From NCBI GenBank assembly GCA_003104975.1, contig PQAM01000010.1, positions 486,577 to 550,576 on the forward strand: DNA of 64,000 nucleotides, read 5' to 3'. The stretch is from Candidatus Methylomirabilota bacterium. GTDB lineage: Bacteria > Methylomirabilota > Methylomirabilia > Methylomirabilales > Methylomirabilaceae. Of this stretch, positions 56,614-64,000 are shown piece after piece (within the stretch, counting starts at the first letter, position 1; the number at the start of each line of letters is the position of its first letter). The notes under the pieces were generated by a model. The model was not told the origin of the DNA. It searched no databases and was given only the letters and a program-made list of their open reading frames with translations. The translations under genes and the position numbers were made by a program.

Positions 56614-56856
56614 ATGCCAGCGATTACCGTCAAAAATATTCCTCCTGATCTATACGAACTGCTCAAACGGTCGGCTGCGGCCAACCGGCGCAGCATCAAT
56701 AGTGAAGTGATTACCTGTATCGAGCGTGTGGTGCGGGGCCGGAAGATCAACACTGAGGCTCTGCTCGCGCGCGCACGAGAGCTGCGCCGGCAAACCAGGC
56801 GTCATCCAATCGCTGACAGTACATTCAAGGCAGCCAAACTTGTGGGCCGCCCGTGA
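56614..56856 (+). CDS. FitA/VapB-type antitoxin (ribbon-helix-helix)
   Basis: 80 residues. PAITVKNIPPDLYELLKRSAAANRRSINSEVI is the Arc/FitA ribbon-helix-helix, followed by an Arg-rich tail that binds the toxin. GTTAAGGAGG 6 bp upstream is a strong ribosome-binding site. Its stop overlaps the toxin start by 4 bp. Palindromes in the promoter are its likely operators. Confidence 0.9.
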   Translation: MPAITVKNIPPDLYELLKRSAAANRRSINSEVITCIERVVRGRKINTEALLARARELRRQTRRHPIADSTFKAAKLVGRP

Positions 56857-57257
56857 TCGTCGTCGACACAAATATAATCGGCTATTTGTACCTGGAAAGC
56901 GTGCATTCGGCGCAGGTTGAACGAGTCCTGCTGAAAGAGGGGGATTGGGCCGCGCCGTTGCTGTGGCGGAGTGAGTTTCGAAATGTGCTCGCCCTGTATA
57001 TTCGCAAGCGATGGTTGTCGTTAGAGGAGAGTGGGCAGATCATGAGTGAAGCGCTTAGCTTCATGGATGGTAACGAGTACCATGTTGACTCTGAACACGT
57101 GCTGAAGTTGGTTGCTGCGAGTTCGTGTTCGGCCTACGATTGCGAGTTTGTAGCGCTTGCCCAGGACCTCGGGATTACCTTGGTGACGGTCGACCAGCAG
57201 ATCCTGCGTGACTTCCCCGAGGTGGCCGTGTCGTTACTGGGCTTTATCGGTACCTAG
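56853..57257 (+). CDS. vapC: VapC-type PIN-domain RNase toxin
   Basis: 134 residues. PIN-domain metal ligands: VVDTNIIGYLY (Asp 4), WRSEFRNVLALY (Glu), and the C-terminal SAYDCEFVALAQDLGITLVTVDQQIL (Asp pair). It degrades RNA, often tRNA, when free of its antitoxin. GTG start overlapping the antitoxin gene; translation-coupled pair. Confidence 0.9.
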   Translation: MIVVDTNIIGYLYLESVHSAQVERVLLKEGDWAAPLLWRSEFRNVLALYIRKRWLSLEESGQIMSEALSFMDGNEYHVDSEHVLKLVAASSCSAYDCEFVALAQDLGITLVTVDQQILRDFPEVAVSLLGFIGT

Positions 57258-57318
57258 GCTTAGCTGTGAGAGGGCTGATACGGCATTATTCCGAGCCCTC
57301 AGAACAAGTCAAGGAAGC

Positions 57319-57347
57319 TTGACAGACGGCTCCAGTCGTGATACAAG
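57319..57347 (+). promoter_or_regulatory. sigma70 promoter of the lipA-pdh operon
   Basis: TTGACA (57319-57324), 17 bp, TACAAG (57342-57347), about 77 bp before lipA. Confidence 0.55.
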
Positions 57348-57424
57348 GACACACAGCGCGCTAGTCGTCTGCCTGCCAATACGGCACCCGATCAATCACG
57401 TTTGCGGGCTCAAGCGAGGCATGT

Positions 57425-58357
57425 GTGCTCCAACCGATCGAGACAACACCGCTTCTGTCGCTTCCCGAGATTGTCGGCTCACCCAAGCCGCCATGGCTGA
57501 AGGTCAGGGCCCCCGGCTCACCTAATTACCTTCGGTTGAAGCGGCTCCTTCGCGAGCATCAGCTTCACACCATCTGCGAAGAGGCGTTGTGTCCCAATAT
57601 CGGCGAGTGTTGGCAGCAGCTTACGGCGACGTTCCTTATTCTGGGCGAGGTCTGCACCCGTAACTGCGGTTTCTGCGCGGCCGCGCATGGAAAGCCGACG
57701 GAACTGGATCTGGCCGAGCCGGAGCGTGTGGCCAAGGCGATTTCCGAGTTGGGGCTGGCCCATGTGGTCATCACCTCGGTCAATCGCGATGATCTGGCCG
57801 ACGGCGGCGCGAGCATCTTTGCGGCAGTCATGCGTCGCATTCGGGAACGTTTGCCCGATTGCAGCGTCGAACTGCTGGTTCCCGATTTCCGTAGTAATGA
57901 GGCAGCCCTGCGAACCGTCGTCGAGGCCGCGCCGGCGATTCTCAGCCACAACGTGGAAACAGTTCCCCGATTGTACCGGGAGGTGCGTCCAGGATCGGAC
58001 TATGAACAGTCGCTCAATCTGTTGGCCAGGGCGAGGCGCATGGCGCCTACGTTGGCGACCAAGTCCGGGGTGATTGTGGGATTCGGTGAGTCGTGGGCAG
58101 AACTGCTCAGGACAATGGCGGACCTTCGGGCGGTGGATTGTGACATCCTGACGCTGGGCCAATACCTGCGTCCGAGTCCGATGCACCTGCCGATTAGAAA
58201 ATATTATACCCCGGAGGAGTTCACGGAACTGAAAGTGATTGGTGACGAGATGGGGTTTAAATATGTGGAATCCGGACCGTTGGTTCGGAGTTCATACCAT
58301 GCGCGCGGCCAGGCTGAGGAGGTCAGCCGGAAGCGCGAGCGCGGGGGGACTGAGTGA
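57425..58357 (+). CDS. lipA: lipoyl synthase
   Basis: 310 residues. It inserts two sulfurs into the octanoyl group on E2 lipoyl domains. The auxiliary cluster (CEEALCPNIGEC) and the radical-SAM cluster (CTRNCGFC) are intact, followed by VVITSVNRDDLADGGA and the C-terminal SGPLVRSSYHA with the Ser that ligates the auxiliary cluster. GTG start at 57425, with ATG 4 bp earlier out of frame. Its stop overlaps pdhA. With lipB it completes the lipoylation pathway. Confidence 0.95.
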   Translation: MLQPIETTPLLSLPEIVGSPKPPWLKVRAPGSPNYLRLKRLLREHQLHTICEEALCPNIGECWQQLTATFLILGEVCTRNCGFCAAAHGKPTELDLAEPERVAKAISELGLAHVVITSVNRDDLADGGASIFAAVMRRIRERLPDCSVELLVPDFRSNEAALRTVVEAAPAILSHNVETVPRLYREVRPGSDYEQSLNLLARARRMAPTLATKSGVIVGFGESWAELLRTMADLRAVDCDILTLGQYLRPSPMHLPIRKYYTPEEFTELKVIGDEMGFKYVESGPLVRSSYHARGQAEEVSRKRERGGTE

Positions 58358-59328
58358 TGCACAAGTTAGAGCGCAAGGAGCTGGTAGAGCTGCTCCGGAT
58401 GATGCTCCTGATGCGTCGATTCGAGGAGAAGTGCGCCGAGATGTACGCGATGGGAAAGATCGGCGGCTTTCTCCATCTGTATATCGGCCAGGAGGCGGTG
58501 GCGACAGGGGCGATCTCCGTCCTGCGGCCGGACGACTACGTCATTGCCAGCTATCGGGAACATGGTCACGCCCTGGCCAAGGGGTGCGATCCCGGTAAAA
58601 TCATGGCGGAGTTGTTTGGACGGGCAGACGGCCTCTGTAAAGGCAAGGGCGGATCGATGCACCTGTTCGACAAGGCGCGCAACTTCCTGGGCGGCCACGC
58701 GATCGTGGCCGGACAGATTCCGATCGGGACCGGCGCCGCCTTTGCGAGCCAGTACGAGGGGAAGGATCAGGTGACGCTCTGCTTCTTTGGGGACGCCGCC
58801 GTGAACCAGGGGGTATTTCATGAGGCGCTCAATCTGGCGTCCCTGTGGCACCTGCCGATCGTCTATATCTGCGAGAACAACCGCTACGGCATGGGGACCG
58901 CCGTAGAGCGCGCGACCACAGTGAGCGAACTGTATCGGCGGGCTGAGGCCTATGGGATACCCGGAGAGGCGGTCGATGGGATGGACGTCCTGGCCGTTCG
59001 GGAATGTGTGGGCGCGGCGGTTGAACGGGCGCGCCGAGAGCATCTTCCCTCCTTTATTGAGGCGAAGACCTACCGATTCCGTGGGCACTCGACGGCGGAT
59101 CCGGGGACCTATCGAACGAAAGAAGAGGTCGAGCGCGAAAAACAACGGGACCCCGTCTTCCTGTTTCGGGATCGTCTGATGGCCGACGCGGTGATGAAGG
59201 AGTCGGATTGGAAAGCGCTGGAGAAGGAGGTTCGAGTCATCGTAGAGGAGTCGGTTCGGTATGCCGACGCCTCCCCGGAGCCGCCACTCGAGTGGCTGTG
59301 CACCGACGTCTACGTCTCCGAGCGCTGA
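58357..59328 (+). CDS. pdhA: pyruvate dehydrogenase E1 component, alpha subunit
   Basis: 323 residues. ThDP-binding motif GDAAVNQGVFHEALNLASLWHLPIVYICENN near 140-170, the phosphorylation-loop-like YRFRGHSTADPGTYRT, and RMMLLMRRFEEKCAEMY at the N-terminus match PDH E1-alpha of the two-subunit type. ATG at 58357 overlaps the lipA stop (TGATG). E1-beta follows after 16 bp. The substrate is 2-oxo acid, pyruvate most likely by the presence of the whole operon. Confidence 0.93.
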   Translation: MHKLERKELVELLRMMLLMRRFEEKCAEMYAMGKIGGFLHLYIGQEAVATGAISVLRPDDYVIASYREHGHALAKGCDPGKIMAELFGRADGLCKGKGGSMHLFDKARNFLGGHAIVAGQIPIGTGAAFASQYEGKDQVTLCFFGDAAVNQGVFHEALNLASLWHLPIVYICENNRYGMGTAVERATTVSELYRRAEAYGIPGEAVDGMDVLAVRECVGAAVERARREHLPSFIEAKTYRFRGHSTADPGTYRTKEEVEREKQRDPVFLFRDRLMADAVMKESDWKALEKEVRVIVEESVRYADASPEPPLEWLCTDVYVSER

Positions 59329-59344
59329 GGGAGGAAACAAAGTT

Positions 59345-60322
59345 ATGGCGATCATTACCTATCGAGAGGCCCTGAACCAGGCACTCCGCGAAGAGATGCG
59401 CCGGGACCCTCGTGTATTCCTGATGGGGGAGGAGGTCGGCCTCTACCAGGGGGCCTATAAGGTCAGCCAGGGTCTGCTCGAAGAGTTCGGTTCCAAGCGG
59501 GTGATCGATACCCCGATCAGCGAGGCCGGGTTTACCGGCGTCGGGATCGGCGCGGCCATGGTCGGCCTGCGGCCTATTGTGGAGATGATGACCTTTAACT
59601 TCGCGCTGGTGGCAATCGATCAGATCGTTAATCAAGCCGCGAAGATCCTCTATATGTCCGGCGGGCAGTACAATGTCCCGATGGTCATTCGCGGGCCAGG
59701 CGGCCCCGCCCATCAACTGGCGGCCCAGCACTCTCAGAGCATGGAGTCATATTTCTATCATGTTCCGGGTCTCAAGATCGTGCGTCCCGGGACCCCCAAG
59801 GATGCCAAGGGACTGCTCAAGAGCTCGATTCGGGATGATGATCCTGTCATCTTCATCGAGTCGGAACTGCTGTACGGGACCAAGGGCGAGGTACCCGACG
59901 GTGACTACACTATCCCGCTTGGGGTCGGGGAGATCAAGCGCGAGGGACGCGATGTGACTATCATCGCTTACTCCACAATGCTGCTGCTGGCCTTACAGAC
60001 AGCCGAAGAGTTGGAGCGTGAGGGGATCTCGGTTGAGGTCGTTGATCCGCGTACGCTCCGCCCCCTAGATATTGATCTTATCATCGAGTCGGTCAAAAAG
60101 ACGAATCGAGCAGTGGTCATGGAGTCGGGCGCCGGATTCGCCGGGATCGGGTCGGGGATCGGCGCGATCATTTCCGAGCAGGCCTTCGATTATCTGGATG
60201 CACCGGTCGAGCGGGTCACCGGCGCGAATGCCCCGACACCGTACGCCAAAAATCTTGAGCGCGCCAAGATTCCGAGTAAGGAACGACTGATTGCGGCGGT
60301 CAAAAAGGTCCTCGCCATTTAG
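59345..60322 (+). CDS. pdhB: pyruvate dehydrogenase E1 component, beta subunit
   Basis: 325 residues. Typical segments: MAIITYREALNQALREEM, MGEEVGLYQGAYKVSQGL, IDTPISEAGFTGVGIGAA and GGPAHQLAAQHSQSMESYF. The C-terminal transketolase-C domain has EVVDPRTLRPLDIDLI. The ATG at 59345 is preceded by GGGAGGAAA; a longer frame from 59261 lies in pdhA. Forms the alpha2-beta2 E1 with pdhA. Confidence 0.95.
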   Translation: MAIITYREALNQALREEMRRDPRVFLMGEEVGLYQGAYKVSQGLLEEFGSKRVIDTPISEAGFTGVGIGAAMVGLRPIVEMMTFNFALVAIDQIVNQAAKILYMSGGQYNVPMVIRGPGGPAHQLAAQHSQSMESYFYHVPGLKIVRPGTPKDAKGLLKSSIRDDDPVIFIESELLYGTKGEVPDGDYTIPLGVGEIKREGRDVTIIAYSTMLLLALQTAEELEREGISVEVVDPRTLRPLDIDLIIESVKKTNRAVVMESGAGFAGIGSGIGAIISEQAFDYLDAPVERVTGANAPTPYAKNLERAKIPSKERLIAAVKKVLAI

Positions 60323-60463
60323 ACAGGGTAAAGAGTTCAGGGAACAGACGGATGAAGGTGAGTCGTTTTCGTTTCCATGTTGTCCTGTTCCTCTCATTCC
60401 CTACACCCTACACCCTACACGCTATTATACCCTAGATCTGCAGAGGAGGGAGACGACGCGACG
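60323..60463. repeat. pdhB-pdhC gap with CCCTACA iterations
   Basis: The 141-bp gap contains CCCTACACCCTACACCCTACAC at 60400-60421 region, three tandem 7-mers. Similar simple repeats fill the gaps before lpdA (GATAGACC units, 61741-61780) and before lipB (63200-63295). Confidence 0.55.
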
Positions 60464-61705
60464 ATGGCTATTACCGTGGTCATGCCCCGGTTGAGCGACA
60501 CCATGGAGGAGGGAAAGATCCTTCGATGGCTGAAGAAGGAAGGGGACCGGGTTGAGGGCGGCGAGATCATCGCGGAGGTCCAGACCGACAAGGCCGATAT
60601 TGAGATGGAGGCCTTCGGATCCGGTATCCTTCGGAGGATACTTGTCGGGGCCGGCCAGTCGGCGCCGGTCGGCCAGCCCATCGGGGTGATAGCCGAGGCG
60701 GACGAGGATATTGCGGCGCTGGTGCCGTCTGGTGTGTCATCTATGCCTGCCGCCATATCGACTCAGCCGACCATGCCCGCGCCGACCGGTCCCGCTCTGG
60801 AGACGGCGGGACGGATCAAGGCCTCACCCTTGGCACGGAAGCTCGCAAAGGCCCAGGGGATCGATCTGTCGATGCTCAGGGGATCCGGTCCCGGCGGGCG
60901 GATCGTCCGTCGCGATCTGGCTGTTGCGACACCAACATCCGTAACGGCTGGTCAGCAGGCGCCATCAATTGTATCGGCGCCGGCAGCTTTAGAGTCGGCC
61001 GTGGCGATCGGCGCTCCGTCGGCGGAATTTGAGGATCGTCCGCTGTCTCCGATGCGCCGGGCGATCGCGAAGCGCGTTGCCCAGAGCATGGCCACCGTCC
61101 CTCATTTCTATCTGACGGTCGAGGTGGCCATGGAAAAGGCGGCGGAGTTGCGCGACGCGATGGCGATCCAGATGCCCGATCTCAAGGTAACCTTCACCGA
61201 TATTATCATCAGGGCGGTAGCGATGGCGCTGGGACGACATCCAAAGATGAACGTCTCGTTTATGGACGACCGGATTCGCGCCTATTCGCAGATCCATATC
61301 GGCATTGCGGTGGCGCTTGAGGAGGGGCTGATCAACCCCATATTGCGCGACTGCGGCGGCAAAAGCCTGGTACAGATTGCCAAAGAGGCGAAGGGTCTGG
61401 CCGAGCGGGCCAGGGCGCAGAAGTTGAGGCCGGAAGAGTACGTCGGGGCGACCTTTACCGTCTCAAACCTGGGCATGTATGAGATCGATGAGTTTACCGC
61501 GATCATCAACCCGCCGGAGGCCGCCATTCTCGCCGTCGGACGAATTCAGGGCAAGCCGGTCGTCGTGGACGGCGTCGTGCAGATCGGCCAGCGGATGCGA
61601 ATGACATTGTCGTGCGATCATCGAGCGGTGGATGGGGCAACAGGGGCCGTATTCCTCCAAGAGGTGAAGCGGCTGCTTGAGCAACCGTTGCACCTCGTTC
61701 TCTAA
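60464..61705 (+). CDS. pdhC: dihydrolipoamide acetyltransferase (E2 of pyruvate dehydrogenase)
   Basis: 413 residues. One lipoyl domain at 1-80 with the lipoylated Lys in QTDKADIEM near 43, a Pro/Ala-rich linker, a peripheral-subunit-binding domain at about 120-155 (ASPLARKLAKAQGIDLSMLRGSGPGGRI), then the catalytic domain with HRAVDGATGAVFL (catalytic His and Asp) near the C-terminus. ATG at 60464 follows GGAGGGAG; longer frames upstream lie in the repeat-rich gap. Confidence 0.94.
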   Translation: MAITVVMPRLSDTMEEGKILRWLKKEGDRVEGGEIIAEVQTDKADIEMEAFGSGILRRILVGAGQSAPVGQPIGVIAEADEDIAALVPSGVSSMPAAISTQPTMPAPTGPALETAGRIKASPLARKLAKAQGIDLSMLRGSGPGGRIVRRDLAVATPTSVTAGQQAPSIVSAPAALESAVAIGAPSAEFEDRPLSPMRRAIAKRVAQSMATVPHFYLTVEVAMEKAAELRDAMAIQMPDLKVTFTDIIIRAVAMALGRHPKMNVSFMDDRIRAYSQIHIGIAVALEEGLINPILRDCGGKSLVQIAKEAKGLAERARAQKLRPEEYVGATFTVSNLGMYEIDEFTAIINPPEAAILAVGRIQGKPVVVDGVVQIGQRMRMTLSCDHRAVDGATGAVFLQEVKRLLEQPLHLVL

Positions 61706-61788
61706 CATATTGGTCATTCAGTCTATTCGGTCGTTCAGTCAGATAGACCAGATAGACCGGACAGACTCAACAGACCAGAAGGACCATC

Positions 61789-63195
61789 ATGGGGGATGAG
61801 CGTACATTTGATCTGGCGGTCATCGGGGCAGGCCCCGGCGGCTATGTCGCGGCGATACGCGCCGCGCAGCTTGGGATGCGGGTCGCCCTCATCGAGCGGG
61901 ATCGCCTGGGCGGAACGTGTCTGAATTGGGGGTGTATCCCGACGAAGGCACTGCTTCAGAACGCGCACGTGCTATCGCTCATGCGCCGCGCCGGGGAGTT
62001 CGGTATCTACGCGGACAATCTCCGGGCAGACTTCGGGGCGGCCGTCAAGCGCAGCCGCGAGAAGGCAGAGCGACTGTCCAAGGGGATTGAATTCCTAACG
62101 CGTAAAAATAAGATCGGTGTCTTCCCCGGAGAGGCCCGTCTTGTCGGGGCTAAGCAACTGGAGATTGCGGATCGAGAGGGTAAGACGAGCGGTGCGATCC
62201 GCGCCGAGCGGATCCTCCTGGCGACCGGGTCGAGATCCAGGCTGCTGCCGAACGTCACGGTCGATGGGAAGATCGTGCTGACGAGTACCGAGGCGATGCT
62301 GCTGGATCACGCCCCGGCATCGATGATTATCATCGGTGCCGGGGCCATCGGCGTCGAGTTTGCGGACATCTATCAGGCGTATGGAACGGCTGTGACACTG
62401 GTCGAACTGCTGCCGACGATCCTGCCGTATGAGGATGAAGAGATCACCGCGCTGCTCCGCCGCGCCCTGATCAAGAAAGGGATGACGATTCACACCAGCA
62501 CCAGCGTTGAGCAGGTGAGCGTCGAGGCCGGACAGGCCAGGGTCAGGATATCGAGCAATGGGAAGAGCCAAGAGCTTCTTGGCGAGACGGTCCTGGTGGC
62601 GGTCGGCAGGATGCCGAACTCCGAGGTGGGCGGCCTGAACGAGCTGGGTGTCGCCACGAAGAACGGATTTGTTGCGATCGATGAGTGGATGGAGTCGAGC
62701 GTTGCCGGGATCTACGCCATCGGCGATCTCGCGGGCGCGCCGCTTCTGGCCCATAAGGCCTCCCACGATGGGATCGTTGCGGTCGAAAAGATGGCCAAAC
62801 TTGATGATGTGACGCCGGTCGATCCGCGGAGAATCCCGAGCTGCACCTATTGCGACCCGCAGGTCGCCGGCATCGGTCTGACCGAGGCAAAGGCAAAGGC
62901 AAACGGGTATACGGTACGTGTCGGACGATTTCCCTTCAGCGCCAGCGGAATGGCGACGACGCTCGGCGAGACCGAGGGGATGGTGAAAATTGTCGCTGAT
63001 GCCGAACATGGCGAGATTCTGGGCGTGCATATCATGGGCGCCCATGCGACTGAATTGATCGCCGAGGCCGGTCTGGCGATTACCATGGAGGCTACCCCAG
63101 AGGAGATCGCCAGATCGATCCATGCCCACCCGACGCTTGGTGAGGCAATGGGGGAAGCCGCGCTTGCCGTTCTCGGCCGGTCCCTTCACATGTAG
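61789..63195 (+). CDS. lpdA: dihydrolipoamide dehydrogenase (E3)
   Basis: 468 residues. FAD site VIGAGPGGYVAAIRAAQLG, redox disulfide in GGTCLNWGCIPTKALL, NAD site IIIGAGAIGVEFADIYQAYG and the dimer-interface His-Glu pair in HAHPTLGEAMGEA. It reoxidises the lipoyl group of E2. The gene follows pdhC after an 83-bp gap of GATAGACC repeats. It could also serve other 2-oxoacid dehydrogenases or the glycine cleavage system. Confidence 0.96.
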   Translation: MGDERTFDLAVIGAGPGGYVAAIRAAQLGMRVALIERDRLGGTCLNWGCIPTKALLQNAHVLSLMRRAGEFGIYADNLRADFGAAVKRSREKAERLSKGIEFLTRKNKIGVFPGEARLVGAKQLEIADREGKTSGAIRAERILLATGSRSRLLPNVTVDGKIVLTSTEAMLLDHAPASMIIIGAGAIGVEFADIYQAYGTAVTLVELLPTILPYEDEEITALLRRALIKKGMTIHTSTSVEQVSVEAGQARVRISSNGKSQELLGETVLVAVGRMPNSEVGGLNELGVATKNGFVAIDEWMESSVAGIYAIGDLAGAPLLAHKASHDGIVAVEKMAKLDDVTPVDPRRIPSCTYCDPQVAGIGLTEAKAKANGYTVRVGRFPFSASGMATTLGETEGMVKIVADAEHGEILGVHIMGAHATELIAEAGLAITMEATPEEIARSIHAHPTLGEAMGEAALAVLGRSLHM

Positions 63196-63199
63196 TGGC

Positions 63200-63298
63200 A
63201 GGGGATAGGGTATAGGGGTTGGGGATTAGACAATGGGATCGAGAAGCTCTTTTTGTTGTTCCCTAACACCCAATCCCCAATTCCTAACCCCCGGTATC
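63200..63298. terminator. large imperfect hairpin between lpdA and lipB
   Basis: GGGGTTGGGGATTAG (63217-63231) pairs approximately with the region CCCAATCCCCAATTCCTAACCCCC (about 63268-63291); between them lie GAGAAGCTCTTTTTGTTG with a T-run. It may attenuate transcription into lipB or simply be a repeat. Confidence 0.4.
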
Positions 63299-63302
63299 GT
63301 CC

Positions 63303-64000
63303 ATGCGTACGTGTAGCCTGATCGACCTCGGACGCGTACCCTATGCTGACGCACTCACGCTGCAGCGACGGTTAGCGACCCTTCGGGCCGAAGGGTCGCT
63401 GGGTGATATCCTGCTGCTTGTCGAACATCCACCGGTTGTTACCCTCGGACGAGCCGGACAGAAAGCGCACCTCCGTTGCCCGGAATCAATCCTCGCCGGG
63501 CTGGGGATTGAGTTTTTTGAGGTCGAGCGCGGGGGCGACATTACCTATCACGGTCCTGGACAGTTAATAGGCTACCCGATCCTCAATCTGACCGATCACG
63601 GCCGCGACGTACATCGATACCTTCGCCGGCTCGAAGAGGTCCTGACCACGACCTTAGGCCGGTTCAAGATTACCGCCGGTCGCTCATCTGGCCGAACGGG
63701 CGTCTGGGTCGGCGAGCGCAAGATCGCCTCGTTGGGCATTCATATCGGTCGTTGGATCACCCGCCACGGCTTTGCCCTGAACGTCGATATGGATCTGACG
63801 CCGTTCGGTCTGATCGTTCCGTGCGGGATCCAGGATGTCGCAATGACCAGTATGGCGCAGGAGCTGAGCCGTCCGATCTCGATGTGTAAGGTGACCGACA
63901 CATTGGTCGAATGTTTTGAGACGGAGTTCGGGGTGTCGGTGCTCCCCATATCGTTGACGGAGCTGATGAGCGCAGAACCCATTCACGGAGAACTCGGTAT
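63303..64000 (+). CDS. lipB: octanoyltransferase LipB (3' end beyond the window)
   Basis: Open from ATG 63303 to the end of the window, 232 residues seen. It transfers octanoate from acyl-carrier protein to lipoyl domains. HPPVVTLGRAGQ, RGGDITYHGPGQLIGYPI, the catalytic Lys in WVGERKIASLGIHI and the catalytic Cys in VPCGIQDVAMTS are intact. Full LipB is about 210-240 residues, so only the tail may be missing. It completes the lipA-pdh-lpd-lipB group. Confidence 0.95.
   Translation, partial: MRTCSLIDLGRVPYADALTLQRRLATLRAEGSLGDILLLVEHPPVVTLGRAGQKAHLRCPESILAGLGIEFFEVERGGDITYHGPGQLIGYPILNLTDHGRDVHRYLRRLEEVLTTTLGRFKITAGRSSGRTGVWVGERKIASLGIHIGRWITRHGFALNVDMDLTPFGLIVPCGIQDVAMTSMAQELSRPISMCKVTDTLVECFETEFGVSVLPISLTELMSAEPIHGELG

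Overview
The window is GC-rich, gene-dense bacterial chromosome. The gene mix is bacterial central metabolism (NuoG/B/I, pyruvate dehydrogenase, lipoate synthesis, PEP synthase) together with proteins of archaeal type (archaeal S-adenosylmethionine synthetase, ApgM-type phosphoglycerate mutase, a two-ring Cdc48 ATPase, adenosine-specific kinase, a 2-oxoacid:ferredoxin oxidoreductase). This mix would suit a deep-branching anaerobe or micro-aerobe such as candidate phylum NC10 (Methylomirabilota). That placement is an inference: no taxonomic marker gene is present.

Layout. 1-14.4 kb (+): a run of stress and housekeeping genes: APS kinase-like protein, two small heat-shock proteins, archaeal-type MAT, CBS-ACT protein, tandem USP, a P2C (Na+/K+-ATPase-like) P-type ATPase, GNAT, LonB-like protease, PEP synthase. 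14.4-19.6 kb: YbaK, then minus-strand adenosine-specific kinase, a truncated HigA, a DUF6941 protein and Cdc48, with a probable free-standing structured RNA upstream of Cdc48. 19.6-24.9 kb (+): USP, exported rhodanese, GalT, nicotinamidase and nicotinate phosphoribosyltransferase (NAD salvage), tRNA-Arg, carbonic anhydrase. 25.2-29.4 kb: an accessory scar: pentapeptide protein, a thyX fragment, two integron-integrase remnants, three attC-like sites, and cassettes carrying half-size UPF0016, MntA-HepT, an antitoxin/PemK-like pair and an EthD protein. 29.4-33.9 kb (-): ThyX, KorB, KorA, CBS protein. 34.1-45.5 kb (+): nuoGBI, trxB, moeA, apgM, radical SAM, flippase-like protein, cysteine desulfurase, and a second nuoB-nuoI pair. 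45.7-48.9 kb (+): YjbQ paralogues, VIT1-type transporter, FdhD, PHP phosphatase. 57.4-64 kb (+): lipA-pdhA-pdhB-pdhC-lpdA-lipB, a complete pyruvate dehydrogenase plus lipoylation set, cut by the window end.

The most unusual locus is 48.97-55.35 kb (-). A consensus sigma70 promoter leads into a small Cys-rich Tat-signal protein. Next comes a 135-bp region bounded by a 20-bp inverted repeat and containing three hairpins, then a retron-type reverse transcriptase with the NAxxH, YADD and VTG motifs. Four genes for exported proteins follow, the last four genes overlapping by 4 bp: a nucleosidase with a substituted active-site residue, a TPR protein, an M15-type peptidase with an Ig-like region, and a DxDxDG-repeat protein. 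The inverted-repeat region looks like a retron msr-msd RNA. The whole block sits between an intact yjbQ gene and a decayed second copy in the same orientation, which suggests acquisition as an island. I know of no described retron with such periplasmic partners.
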